Assembly (NCBI RefSeq): GCF_002933295.1
Contig: NZ_PSSW01000013.1
Span: forward strand, 17,948-81,947
DNA: 64,000 nt
Origin: Marinobacter flavimaris
GTDB taxonomy: Bacteria > Pseudomonadota > Gammaproteobacteria > Pseudomonadales > Oleiphilaceae
Direction: 5' to 3'
The notes under the pieces: generated by a model
The model's input: the letters and a program-made list of their open reading frames with translations, nothing else
Told to the model about the DNA's origin: nothing
The model's database searches: none
In this document: one piece after another, positions 1-9,020 of the stretch
Position numbering within the stretch: position 1 is the stretch's first letter
Layout: every line of letters begins with the position of its first letter
Position numbers and translations under genes: made by a program

Positions 1-1169
1 ATGGTCTGGGTGACCTTCTGGTGGATGCGGCTGACACCGTTGAACCGACCACTCATATTGAGGGCCAGCAAGGCCATATTGAGTTTAAGGTCAGTCGACT
101 GATTGTCTGGGCTGGAGGGCTGGCTTCCTAATGCCAGCAATTGATCGACATTCAGGTCGCGGCCTTCGAGCCAGGGTGTCAGATACAGTCGCAATAGCGA
201 TCGGGAGAAATGATCAAAGCCGGACGCCACCGATGTGTGCGTGGTAAACAGATTGGTCGCCCTGGTTGCGGTTCGAGCTGTCTGGAAATCACTTTCATGG
301 TCGTCCTGCCAGCTGAAGGCCCTCTCTATGAGCGCCAGGGCACAGTGGCCCTCATTCAGATGGCAGAGTGACGGCGATCTCCCCAGTTGTTCCAGCAGAC
401 GCCAGCCACCGATGCCCAATACCATTTCCTGTTGCAGGCGCTTTTCCGGGTCACCGGTATAGAGTTCGCTGGTGATACCCCGGTCGCCCGGTTCGTTTCG
501 GGGGTCGTTGCTATCGAGCAGCAACAGCTCGCAGCGGCCAACCTGGGCCTTCCAGGCCCGAAGGCGCACGTGTCGTCCCGGGAAAGGCACAATCACCCTC
601 ACCCACTGGTCGTCAGCGTCCCGCAGGGGCGAGACGGGCAGCATGGTGGGGTCGTTGTAAGGATAGAACTCCAGCTGTTCGCCATCGGTGCTGATGGCCT
701 GGCGAAAGTAGCCCTGCTGGTACAGCAGACCCACCGCCATGACTGGTGCACCCAGATCGCTGGACGCCTTTAGAAAATCGCCGGCCAGTACGCCCAGACC
801 ACCGCTGTACAGCGGCAGCGATTCGCTCAGACCATATTCCATGCAGAAATAGGCAACGCCCTCGCCCAGATCGCCCCGACAATCGGTCGAATACCAGGTG
901 TCAGCCTCTGTAAAAGCCTGGTGAGCATGAATCTGCTCACGGTAGCGCTGCTGAAAGTCGGGGTCTGCGGCCAGTTCTTCCAGCCGCTCCCCGGACACGC
1001 TGTTCAAAACCAGCCACGCGTTCCGGGTGGTGTCCCAGATGTCCGAATCAAGAGCGCGCCAGAGCTCATCGGTACCGTGATGCCAGGTCCACCGAAGGTC
1101 CAGCGCCAACTGGAACAATCCGCTCAGGGATTCCGGCAAGGACCGCGGGGTATAGGCTGCCAGGGTCAA
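1..1169 (-). CDS. Glycogen/alpha-glucan phosphorylase (GT35), C-terminus cut by left window edge
   Basis: The minus strand reads as one open frame from a TTG at 1169 to the window edge, giving about 390 residues. The N-terminus begins LTLAAYTPRSLPESLSG, and further on it has CMEYGLSESLPLYSGGLGVL, LLYQQGYFRQ and HLNEGHCALAL. These are hallmarks of the shorter glucan phosphorylases, which release glucose-1-phosphate from alpha-1,4-glucan using pyridoxal phosphate. The PLP lysine and C-terminal domain lie off the left edge. No in-frame ATG exists near the start; a GCGGAG Shine-Dalgarno sits about 7 nt before the TTG. It follows the dehydrogenase gene by 30 bases on the same strand, so the two may be cotranscribed. 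It is paralogous to the phosphorylase at 10513-13065. Confidence 0.85.
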   Translation of the reverse strand, partial: MTLAAYTPRSLPESLSGLFQLALDLRWTWHHGTDELWRALDSDIWDTTRNAWLVLNSVSGERLEELAADPDFQQRYREQIHAHQAFTEADTWYSTDCRGDLGEGVAYFCMEYGLSESLPLYSGGLGVLAGDFLKASSDLGAPVMAVGLLYQQGYFRQAISTDGEQLEFYPYNDPTMLPVSPLRDADDQWVRVIVPFPGRHVRLRAWKAQVGRCELLLLDSNDPRNEPGDRGITSELYTGDPEKRLQQEMVLGIGGWRLLEQLGRSPSLCHLNEGHCALALIERAFSWQDDHESDFQTARTATRATNLFTTHTSVASGFDHFSRSLLRLYLTPWLEGRDLNVDQLLALGSQPSSPDNQSTDLKLNMALLALNMSGRFNGVSRIHQKVTQT

Positions 1170-1199
1170 ATTTGAACTCCGCTCAGGTTGGTCGGGACA

Positions 1200-1970
1200 T
1201 CATCGAGCGGTATAACCGCCATCAATCACCAGTTCACTCCCGGTCACAAACTTCGATTCGTCGGAGGCTAGATAGACAGCGCCCCAGGCAATATCATCCG
1301 GCTCGCCCATGTGACCGACAGGATGCATTGCCGCCGTGGCCTTTTTAGCTTCCTCCGGGTCCTGTCCGGTCGTTTTGAGGTGGGCCTCAACCAGCGGGGT
1401 CCATATAAACCCGGGGTGAATGGAATTGCAGCGAATGTTTTCAGTGGCATACAACAGGGCGTCGGTTTTGGACATCAAACGCACGGCGCCCTTGGAGGCA
1501 TGATAAGGCGGAATATCCGGCGCACTCACCAGCCCATAAATGGATGACAGGTTGATAATGCTGCCAACGCCCGCTTTTTTCATGTGGGGAATGGCGTGCT
1601 TGGTGCAGAAAAACACGCCCTTGACGTTCACATCCTGAACATGGTCCCACTCTTCTTCCGTGAGTTCATGGGTCGGCTTGTTCGCCCCGGCAATGCCGGC
1701 GTTGTTCACCAGTACAGTCGGGCTACCGAAGGTATTGGCAACGGCGTCCAGAACCTGTTTGACCTCTTGTTCCTTGCTTACGTCACAGTGCCAGTAACCC
1801 GCCTTCAGACCGCGGCCTTCAAGTTGTTTAGCCAGGGCCTCTCCCTCGGAATCCTGGCAGTCGAGAATGGCGACAGCAGCGCCCTCCTCTGCCATTCGGA
1901 GCGCTGTTGCGGCTCCGATGCCAACGGAGCCACCGGTGATCACGGCCACTTTACCTTTAAGTCGTTCCAT
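1200..1970 (-). CDS. Short-chain dehydrogenase/reductase (SDR, classical type)
   Basis: The protein is a 256-residue classical SDR with a Rossmann fold. The cofactor loop is TGGSVGIGAA at about residues 12-21, the NNAG motif lies near residue 90, and the catalytic elements are S (INLSSIYG) and YxxxK (YHASK, near 157-161). D37 after the second beta strand (AILDCQD) suggests NAD(H) preference, by known family rules. The C-terminal IDGG motif is complete. The substrate cannot be told from the sequence. It lies between the PilZ gene and a glycogen phosphorylase on the same strand, but a metabolic link to glycogen is only inference. Confidence 0.85.
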   Translation of the reverse strand: MERLKGKVAVITGGSVGIGAATALRMAEEGAAVAILDCQDSEGEALAKQLEGRGLKAGYWHCDVSKEQEVKQVLDAVANTFGSPTVLVNNAGIAGANKPTHELTEEEWDHVQDVNVKGVFFCTKHAIPHMKKAGVGSIINLSSIYGLVSAPDIPPYHASKGAVRLMSKTDALLYATENIRCNSIHPGFIWTPLVEAHLKTTGQDPEEAKKATAAMHPVGHMGEPDDIAWGAVYLASDESKFVTGSELVIDGGYTAR

Positions 1971-1997
1971 GAACAGATCCTCTCCCTTGGGTGTTCT

Positions 1998-2357
1998 TCA
2001 GGCTTGTTTCCTGCGGGCAGGAAAATAGTTGACTGGCATGTGGTGGTTTTTAAGCCAGTTGATCAGTGAAGAAATTGTAAAACTGTCGTTCTCGACGCCT
2101 TCAAAATCGACACCAAGGCCGCGGTCTGACTTCCGCACAACATGGGCCTTCAGCCGACGGAACCGCTTTTCCTGGGTATCCGGAAAACGGAACTCCAGTT
2201 CCACCGTCTGGTTTAACTGAACGTCAGTGTAGTCCGTGGCAATGAACAGACCACGTTTGGAGGCATCGCGAATCTGACCGGTCGCAACCGGCATCCCGCG
2301 CTTGTATACCAACAGCCCAAGCTTTCCCTGTACGCGTTTACTGAGTCTGTGTTCCAT
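1998..2357 (-). CDS. PilZ-domain protein
   Basis: This 119-residue protein starts at ATG 2357, preceded by a very strong GAGGGGGG Shine-Dalgarno. A longer frame exists upstream, but it lacks such a site and its extra residues look non-coding. The sequence opens MEHRLSKRVQGKL, an RxxxR-type PilZ opening, and continues with RDASKRGLFIAT, the D/NxSxxG motif in its DASKRG form. PilZ domains bind cyclic di-GMP and change partner proteins. Whether this copy binds the ligand is unproven because the motif is slightly off consensus. It lies between malQ and the SDR gene. Confidence 0.75.
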   Translation of the reverse strand: MEHRLSKRVQGKLGLLVYKRGMPVATGQIRDASKRGLFIATDYTDVQLNQTVELEFRFPDTQEKRFRRLKAHVVRKSDRGLGVDFEGVENDSFTISSLINWLKNHHMPVNYFPARRKQA

Positions 2358-2457
2358 GTTCCCCCCTCGTGACTCATCTTGAACGCCAATTGTTGATACT
2401 GCTTGTGTGTTATATCGAAGGTTGGGGCCCGCCTCGTTGATGCTGATCAAAAAATGC

Positions 2458-3951
2458 TCAGACCGGAGGGAGGCGCCCATGTCGTTTTACCGATTCAGCG
2501 ATTATTTTCGACAAGTCTTTCTCGGGAAAATTCCAGTCCAGTTGCCATGTCCAGTTATTTGTAATGGTGCCCGGCGTATTGAACCTTGCCTCGGTTCCAA
2601 GACCGAGGAAATCCTGCATCGGCACCACGGCCAGTGAGCAGACCGAACGGAACGCCGCTTCAATTACCGGCCATGGCATCCCATCACCACTGGTGGCCAG
2701 ATAATCATTTACATAGTGCCGGGTACGGTCATCCAGGCTCCGGTACCACCCCAGTGTTGTGTCGTTATCGTGGGTGCCGGTGTAGACAAGATCCCGGGGC
2801 TGGTGGTTGTGAAGCAGATGCGGATTGTTTGGGCTGCCGTCGAAGCCAAACTGCATCACAGTCATCCCCGGCAGCCGGAAGCGATGACGAAGTTCTTCCA
2901 CATCGTCGCTGATGATGCCGAGGTTTTCGGCTACCAGGGGTAAATCCGGGAACCGGTCGAAGCAGGCCTGTAGAAAATGGTCAGAGGGGCCGGGAACCCA
3001 ATAGCCGTTTCGTGGCTGAGGGGCCTCAGCCGGGATCTCCCAATAGGCCTGAAGCCCCCGAAAATGGTCTATCCGGATCAGATCGAACAGATGGCGCTGG
3101 CTTTCGAGCCGTTGAAGCCACCACTGGTAGCCATCTTCCGCCATGACCTGCCAGTTGTAGAGTGGATTACCCCAGTGCTGGCCCTCCTCGGAAAAATAGT
3201 CCGGCGGCACACCGGCAACCACAGTGGGTTCGCCCCGGGCGTCCAGTTTGAAGAACTGTCGGTTGGCCCAAACATCGGCGCTGTCTTGAGCGACAAAAAT
3301 GGGGATATCACCAAACAGCAAAACATTGCGGCTTCGTGCATAGTCCCTGAGTGCCTGCCACTGGTGGTTGAACAGGAACTGCTCAAACCTGATGCGAGCC
3401 AGCCTGGCCTGGTTTTGGTCGACAAAGGCCTGCAAGGCAGCCGGCTCCCGATCCCTCAAGTGCTCTGGCCACTGGAGCCAGCCTGGCGACTCCTGAACCT
3501 CCCGGATTGCGCAGAACAGACAGAAATCATCCAGCCAGTAATCATTTCTTGCCCGGAAAGCTTCAAATCCGGCCAGATCAAAGCCCTTCCGGCCTGTGGC
3601 ATGGCCCTCGTAAAACCGTTGGGCGGCGATAGCCAGCAGCTGCTGGCGGGATTCGGCGATGGGCTGGGCCAGTTCAGCATCGGCCAGCAGTCCGGTCTGC
3701 AGCAGTTCAGCGAGGTCAATAAAATCCTGGTTGCCCGCGTGGGCACTCAGGGATTGGTACGGTGAAAGATCCTGGTGGGTTGGTCCAATAGGCAGTGTCT
3801 GCCAGACGGTAATGCCACTGTCGGCCAGAAAATCGACGAACCGGCGGGCGCCGGCGCCCAGAACACCGAGGCTTCCGGGCAGGCAGGTCGGGTGAAGCAG
3901 CACACCTGCCCTTCGGGCACTGAACAGATCCTTGTCGTTCGCTGAAGTCAT
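2458..3951 (-). CDS. malQ: 4-alpha-glucanotransferase (amylomaltase)
   Basis: The product is a 497-residue GH77 enzyme that moves alpha-1,4-glucan segments between chains. Visible family motifs are GDIPIFVAQDSADVWANRQ, LIRIDHFRGLQAYWEIP (nucleophile Asp region), PLVAENLGIISDDV (acid/base Glu region) and YTGTHDNDTTLGWY (second Asp). The length is that of the short bacterial amylomaltases lacking the N-terminal extension of Escherichia coli MalQ. Its ATG overlaps the stop of the GH57 gene by 4 bases, indicating translational coupling in a glgC-GH57-malQ operon. It probably trims or recycles short maltodextrins during glycogen turnover. Confidence 0.93.
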   Translation of the reverse strand: MTSANDKDLFSARRAGVLLHPTCLPGSLGVLGAGARRFVDFLADSGITVWQTLPIGPTHQDLSPYQSLSAHAGNQDFIDLAELLQTGLLADAELAQPIAESRQQLLAIAAQRFYEGHATGRKGFDLAGFEAFRARNDYWLDDFCLFCAIREVQESPGWLQWPEHLRDREPAALQAFVDQNQARLARIRFEQFLFNHQWQALRDYARSRNVLLFGDIPIFVAQDSADVWANRQFFKLDARGEPTVVAGVPPDYFSEEGQHWGNPLYNWQVMAEDGYQWWLQRLESQRHLFDLIRIDHFRGLQAYWEIPAEAPQPRNGYWVPGPSDHFLQACFDRFPDLPLVAENLGIISDDVEELRHRFRLPGMTVMQFGFDGSPNNPHLLHNHQPRDLVYTGTHDNDTTLGWYRSLDDRTRHYVNDYLATSGDGMPWPVIEAAFRSVCSLAVVPMQDFLGLGTEARFNTPGTITNNWTWQLDWNFPEKDLSKIIAESVKRHGRLPPV

Positions 3952-5675
3952 GCAGGATGATCCGCCTCATGGCCCGGCCGCATGGTACCGCCGCGAGCCG
4001 GTTCTCCACTGCCTTGGCTGAGCTTCTGGAACACGGATGGCGGCGCCGGGTAGCCGATCATTTCATAGAGATTGACGAGGTGGCGGCGATACAGATGCTC
4101 AAAGTCGCTGACGATCTGGGCCGGGTTATAGTCACCAAACCACCAGAACCAGTCGGACCCTTCGCAGATAGCCAGTTGCTGCATGGCGGCTGCTTTCTGC
4201 TCCGAATTGAGACTGCCATTGTCCATCACCCGGTCGAAGTGGGTTTTGGCTTCACAGAGCAGATCCCAGGCCCGGTTCTTGTCCGGGTCACCGATCCAGG
4301 TGGAGAACGTACCGTAAATCCAGCTGCCGGCCACAAGACGCGGCAAATGAACCGGCGCGGCTACGGGGTTCGCCACCAGATCGGCATAAGTGGTCAATCT
4401 GAGCCGGGGGTGGTTTGCCAGTACCCGATAAAGTTCGTCGAGGAAGTGAAAACCGTTCTCGGGGTAATACTCCCAGGCATTTTCGCCATCCATGATCACG
4501 GAAATCACCGGCTTCGTCTTGCCCTTGGCCTGCCCCGCAATGTTTTCCATGTGATGCACCAGGTCGCCAACGGCATCCCTGGCGTGCCAGTCTGCATAAG
4601 TAAAACCGATCAGATCCGACAGACCGTCGTCACGGAAGAAGATGGCGGTATCCGATTCGCCGAACGTATAGGGCTGGTGAATCCCGGCATCGGGCAAATC
4701 CGGGTTGTCCTGCCGGGCCAGATTGAGGCTGTTGTGCACCACAGAATCTCCGCTGGCAGTCCATCGAAATTGATGTTGATCCAGCAGGCCCAGTGTGGCC
4801 TGGCTAAGGCCACCCTCGGAAGCCCAGCAGCCGGAGGGATCAACACCGAAGAAGCGCTGAAAAACGGTCCTAGCCTGTTGGAGCTGCCATGCGGCGCGCG
4901 CTTCACCCTCCGGGTAATGGCTGTGTGCTGGCAAAGCAATATCCGGCATGGCCTCGCGGGCAGCACCCAGGTCGATCAACAGAGGGAGCATGGCATGGGT
5001 ATAGGGGCTGACAGACAACTCCACCTGCCCTTTTTGCGCAAGATGCCGGTACCTTGGGCCGATGCCGGATAGCACATCAAAAATCACGTCGAGAAGAGCC
5101 TTCCGGTCATCCATCGAAAAGTTGTGGCCCTTCTCCTGAAGGCTCTGGATGCAATGGCTGCTTCTGCGGATGGTTTCTCCCATCCAGCCAAGGTGGTACC
5201 AAACCAGCAAGTCGGAAAGAAACCGGCTTGAAATGTATCTCTGCAGCTCGGGCTTTTTGCGGTAAACCTCTGCAAGCTCCGCCAACTGCGCGTAGGCCGG
5301 ATACCGATTGATGATCCGTTCCCGGTTGGCCCGCAGAGACTTTTCGATCAATCCCAGAAACGCAGGCGTTCCGGTTTCCGGCAACTGTTCTGCAACCAGA
5401 GCTGCGAGCAAAGGATCGCCGATCTCGCCAGCGCCATGGCGCCATTTTTCAATCTGGATAAGGTAGGTCTCGATCTGCTCAAGCAGAACCGGGGCAAAAT
5501 TGACTACCGCCCTGGCGTCCGGATTTGCTTCCAGATGCGCCGCCATGTCGCTGTAATCCTTGATGGTATGAAGGTACACCCAGGGAAACAGGAACTGATC
5601 AGTGCGCATATCCTGATAAGACGGCTGGTGCATATGCCAGCAGAGTACAACCGGTGTTTTGGTGTCAGAGGCCAT
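3948..5675 (-). CDS. Glycoside hydrolase family 57 protein
   Basis: This 575-residue protein has the GH57 opening VVLCWHMHQPSYQDMRTD with the conserved HMHQP. It also has WASEGGLSQATLGLL, which contains the probable catalytic Glu region, and VISVIMDGENAWEYYPENG, the Asp-containing motif of the family. GH57 enzymes act on alpha-glucans as amylases, amylopullulanases, branching enzymes or glucanotransferases. The exact activity cannot be read from the sequence. It overlaps glgC by 11 bases and malQ by 4 bases, so the three genes form a tight operon and the enzyme most likely acts on glycogen or its debranched products. Confidence 0.88.
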   Translation of the reverse strand: MASDTKTPVVLCWHMHQPSYQDMRTDQFLFPWVYLHTIKDYSDMAAHLEANPDARAVVNFAPVLLEQIETYLIQIEKWRHGAGEIGDPLLAALVAEQLPETGTPAFLGLIEKSLRANRERIINRYPAYAQLAELAEVYRKKPELQRYISSRFLSDLLVWYHLGWMGETIRRSSHCIQSLQEKGHNFSMDDRKALLDVIFDVLSGIGPRYRHLAQKGQVELSVSPYTHAMLPLLIDLGAAREAMPDIALPAHSHYPEGEARAAWQLQQARTVFQRFFGVDPSGCWASEGGLSQATLGLLDQHQFRWTASGDSVVHNSLNLARQDNPDLPDAGIHQPYTFGESDTAIFFRDDGLSDLIGFTYADWHARDAVGDLVHHMENIAGQAKGKTKPVISVIMDGENAWEYYPENGFHFLDELYRVLANHPRLRLTTYADLVANPVAAPVHLPRLVAGSWIYGTFSTWIGDPDKNRAWDLLCEAKTHFDRVMDNGSLNSEQKAAAMQQLAICEGSDWFWWFGDYNPAQIVSDFEHLYRRHLVNLYEMIGYPAPPSVFQKLSQGSGEPARGGTMRPGHEADHPA

Positions 5676-6930
5676 GGGGATAATCCTGCCCGAGCATCTC
5701 GGGCGTGATCAGCACAATACCTTTGGGCGATACATGAAACCGCTTCCGGTCATCGGCCTCGTCGAAACCTATCCTCGTCCCTTCGGGGATGCGGCAGCCA
5801 CGATCAATCAAGGCATTGCGGATGTGGCAGTGACGGCCAATCTCGACATCCGGGTAGATGACCGAATCCGAGATTTCACTATAAGAATGAATCTTAACTT
5901 GCGAAAACAACAAGGAATGCTTCACCAGAGCGCCAGAGACAATACAGCCGCCGGCCACCATGGAGTCCACAGCCATGCCTCGTCGATTGTCATCATCAAA
6001 AACAAACTTTGCCGGTGGCAGCTGTTCCTGATAGGTCCATATCGGCCAGTGGGAATCATAGAGATTGAGCTCCGGGCTGATTCCGATCAGCTCCAGGTTT
6101 GCCTGCCAGAGTGCGTCAACGGTGCCCACATCGCGCCAATAGGCCGGCTTGTTCTCAACCGGATTACGGAACGGGAATGCGACCACCCGCAGACGCTTGA
6201 TGACGGAGGGAATAATGTCCTTGCCGAAATCGTGAGACGATTCGCCATCCATCTGCTGGTCGCGCATGAGTTCGTCGAAGAGCACCTGGGTACTGAACAC
6301 ATAGATGCCCATGGATGCCAGCGCCTTTCCGGGCTGGCCCGGCATTGGCTTGGGCTGTTCTGGCTTCTCGATGAACTCGGTGACCCTCAACTCGTCATCT
6401 ACCGACATCACCCCGAATGCCGAGGCTTCATCGAGAGGTACTTCGATACAGCCCACGGTAATATCGGCATCATTCTCCACGTGATGGGCCAGCATGGTGC
6501 CGTAGTCCATCTTGTACACGTGATCACCCGCAAGAATCAGCACATACTCTGGCTGGTGGCTGCGAATGATGTCGAGGTTCTGAAGTACAGCGTCTGCCGT
6601 TCCTTCATACCAGGAAGTCTCGATCCGCTGTTGCGCAGGTAAGAGCTCTACGAACTCATCCAGTTCTCCCCGGAGAAACCCCCAACCCCGCTGGATATGG
6701 CGGATCAGGGAATGGGATTTGTACTGGGTGATTACACCAACCTGCCCGATGCCGGAGTTTATGCAGTTCGAGAGTGGAAAATCGATAATCCGGAACTTGC
6801 CTCCAAAGGGCACCGCCGGTTTGGCCCGCCATTTGGTGAGATCGTGGAGGCGGGATCCCCGCCCTCCGGCAAGAACCAGTGCAAGAGTCTGACGAGTGAG
6901 ACGACTGACGAAACGCTTGGCCGTTTGCAT
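5665..6930 (-). CDS. glgC: Glucose-1-phosphate adenylyltransferase
   Basis: This 421-residue enzyme makes ADP-glucose, the committed step of bacterial glycogen synthesis. The N-terminal nucleotidyltransferase domain carries LVLAGGRGSRLHDLTKWRAK and RIIDFPLSNCINSGI. The middle has the glucose-1-phosphate region VEEL-type FIEKPEQPKPMPG and the catalytic-metal segment ILAGDHVYKMDY. The C-terminal left-handed helix region includes MVAGGCIVSGALVKHSLL. It is divergent from glgB, with about 155 bases between, where both promoters should lie. It heads the glgC-GH57-malQ run. Confidence 0.95.
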   Translation of the reverse strand: MQTAKRFVSRLTRQTLALVLAGGRGSRLHDLTKWRAKPAVPFGGKFRIIDFPLSNCINSGIGQVGVITQYKSHSLIRHIQRGWGFLRGELDEFVELLPAQQRIETSWYEGTADAVLQNLDIIRSHQPEYVLILAGDHVYKMDYGTMLAHHVENDADITVGCIEVPLDEASAFGVMSVDDELRVTEFIEKPEQPKPMPGQPGKALASMGIYVFSTQVLFDELMRDQQMDGESSHDFGKDIIPSVIKRLRVVAFPFRNPVENKPAYWRDVGTVDALWQANLELIGISPELNLYDSHWPIWTYQEQLPPAKFVFDDDNRRGMAVDSMVAGGCIVSGALVKHSLLFSQVKIHSYSEISDSVIYPDVEIGRHCHIRNALIDRGCRIPEGTRIGFDEADDRKRFHVSPKGIVLITPEMLGQDYPHGL

Positions 6931-7133
6931 AGCTGCTTCCCTGAAGAAAACCTTCCCTGTAACCGGTCGTTTAACCGCAAGGGTTTGCCACGTTTTTGAC
7001 GCCTTAAACTATAGTAGAACACTAGCACGGAATTATGACGTAAACTTGTTTTGGGTCATTTTTTAAACAGGCCCTTTCGCGTCCAATGAAGGGACGCTCA
7101 AAGCGCCTCATCTGGTCAGGAACAGCACGGTCT

Positions 7134-9020
7134 ATGGACAGTCCAACGCTCAGCGAATTCGACCTCCACCTTTTTGCCGAGGGTCGCCACTGGCACATTT
7201 ACAACGTGCTCGGTGCCCATGTCTGCAGGAACCGAGGTGTGGAAGGTGTCCGGTTTGCAGTCTGGGCGCCGCACGCCAGCGCCGTCAGTGTTGCCGGTGA
7301 CTTTAACGAATGGAACGCGGGCATCCATCCCATGTCGTTGCATGAAGGCACGGGGGTTTGGTCCTGCTTTATCCCGGGCATCGGTAACGGCGCTCTCTAT
7401 AAATTCGCCATCACAACGGACAAAGGCCGGCAGATCCTGAAAACCGATCCCTATGGACAGGCTTTCGAGCTCAGGCCCTCCACCGCTGCTGTAGTCACCG
7501 AGCGCGGCCACTTTGGCTGGGGCGATGGCGACTGGCTGGCCCGGCGGGGTCGCTGGAACTGGCAGGATTCGCCCATCTCCATCTACGAGGTTCATGCCGC
7601 CTCCTGGCGCCACCACGGTTCGGGTCGATGGCTGACCTATCGGGAACTGGCCGACCAACTCATTCCCTATGTGCTCGAACTGGGCTTCACCCACATTGAA
7701 CTGTTGCCGGTCACGGAACACCCCCTGGATGAATCCTGGGGATACCAGACGACCGGATACTACGCGCCCACCAGTCGGTTCGGCACGCCGGACGATCTTC
7801 GTTATCTGGTGGACCAATGCCACCGGCACAACATCGGCGTGATTCTGGACTGGGTACCGGGACATTTCCCGACCGATGAACACGCCCTTGCCCGCTTTGA
7901 TGGCAGCGCGCTTTACGAACATGCAGATCCCCGCAAAGGGCGCCATCAGGACTGGGGCACACTCATCTACAACTATGGCCGGCATGAGGTGCGGAACTTC
8001 CTGATCGGCAGTGCCTTGTTCTGGCTGGACGCCTTTCATATCGACGGGCTTAGGGTGGATGCGGTGGCGTCCATGCTGTACCTCAACTACTCCCGCAAGG
8101 AAGGCGAGTGGGAGCCCAACGTTCATGGCGGCCATGAAAACCTCGAAGCCATTGAGTTCCTGCGGGAATTGAACCAGGTCTGTCAGAGCCGCTTCCCCGG
8201 AACGCTGATCTGTGCGGAAGAATCGACCTCCTGGCCGCGTGTAACCCGGCCACCGGAAATTGGCGGACTCGGGTTCAACCTGAAATGGAACATGGGCTGG
8301 ATGCACGACACCCTGGACTATCTGGCACAGGATCCGGTGTATCGTCAGTATCATCACGACAAGCTGACCTTTGGGCTGCTCTATGCCTTCTCGGAGAATT
8401 TCCTGCTGCCGCTTTCCCACGACGAAGTGGTTCATGGCAAAGGTAGCCTGATCAACAAAATGACCGGCGACGAATGGCAACAGAGAGCTACCTTGAGGGT
8501 GCTTTTTACCTACATGTTCAGTTACCCGGGCGCCAAACTTCTTTTCATGGGCGGTGAGTTCGGCCAGCGGCGGGAGTGGAGTGAATCCCGGGAACTGGAC
8601 TGGTCTCTACTGGCCTACCCGGAGCATCAGGGTATTAAAAAGCTGGTTCAGGACCTGAACGGTATCTACCGGCGGGAGGTGTCGTTACATGGCGCCTGCT
8701 TCAAGCCGGATGGTTTCGAGTGGATTGACTGCCATGATTCCCCCCAGTCAGTGATCAGTTTCCTGCGCACCGCCAAGGGCGAAACCTCGGTGATTGTCGT
8801 TAATTTCACACCGATGCCCAGACACCACTATCGGATCGGCCTGCCTGAAGGTGGCAACTGGCGGGAAATTTTTAATTCCGATTCAGAGTATTACGGTGGG
8901 AGTAATCTGGGAAATCCCTACCCCATGCCTGCGGATGCCCAGCCCTGGATGAACCGTGAGTGGTCCGTGGAACTAACCCTGCCACCACTGGGCGCGATCA
9001 TTCTGAGGCCGGCTTTATGA
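7134..9020 (+). CDS. glgB: 1,4-alpha-glucan branching enzyme
   Basis: This GH13 enzyme introduces alpha-1,6 branches into glycogen. Domains seen are an N-terminal CBM48-like region (GVRFAVWAPHASAVSVAGDF) and the catalytic barrel with GVILDWVPGHFP, HIDGLRVDAVASMLY (nucleophile Asp), LICAEESTSWP (acid Glu) and LPLSHDEVVHGKGS (third Asp). With start 7134 it has 628 residues, matching forms that lack the extra N1 domain of E. coli GlgB. An ATG at 7086 in the same frame would add 16 poorly conserved-looking residues. Neither has a clear ribosome site. It overlaps glgA in an ATGA junction. Confidence 0.93.
   Translation: MDSPTLSEFDLHLFAEGRHWHIYNVLGAHVCRNRGVEGVRFAVWAPHASAVSVAGDFNEWNAGIHPMSLHEGTGVWSCFIPGIGNGALYKFAITTDKGRQILKTDPYGQAFELRPSTAAVVTERGHFGWGDGDWLARRGRWNWQDSPISIYEVHAASWRHHGSGRWLTYRELADQLIPYVLELGFTHIELLPVTEHPLDESWGYQTTGYYAPTSRFGTPDDLRYLVDQCHRHNIGVILDWVPGHFPTDEHALARFDGSALYEHADPRKGRHQDWGTLIYNYGRHEVRNFLIGSALFWLDAFHIDGLRVDAVASMLYLNYSRKEGEWEPNVHGGHENLEAIEFLRELNQVCQSRFPGTLICAEESTSWPRVTRPPEIGGLGFNLKWNMGWMHDTLDYLAQDPVYRQYHHDKLTFGLLYAFSENFLLPLSHDEVVHGKGSLINKMTGDEWQQRATLRVLFTYMFSYPGAKLLFMGGEFGQRREWSESRELDWSLLAYPEHQGIKKLVQDLNGIYRREVSLHGACFKPDGFEWIDCHDSPQSVISFLRTAKGETSVIVVNFTPMPRHHYRIGLPEGGNWREIFNSDSEYYGGSNLGNPYPMPADAQPWMNREWSVELTLPPLGAIILRPAL

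Noticed and set aside
1..1169. Frameshifted or broken phosphorylase
   Set aside because: Reading the minus strand gives one unbroken frame from TTG 1169 to the window edge; it is only truncated by the window.
3957..5072. Long open frame opposite the GH57 gene (371 codons)
   Set aside because: Antisense to a full GH57 gene; no recognisable motif and no operon logic.
7116..8480. 454-codon frame opposite glgB
   Set aside because: Shadow of glgB in a G+C-rich region; the plus strand carries complete GH13 motifs.
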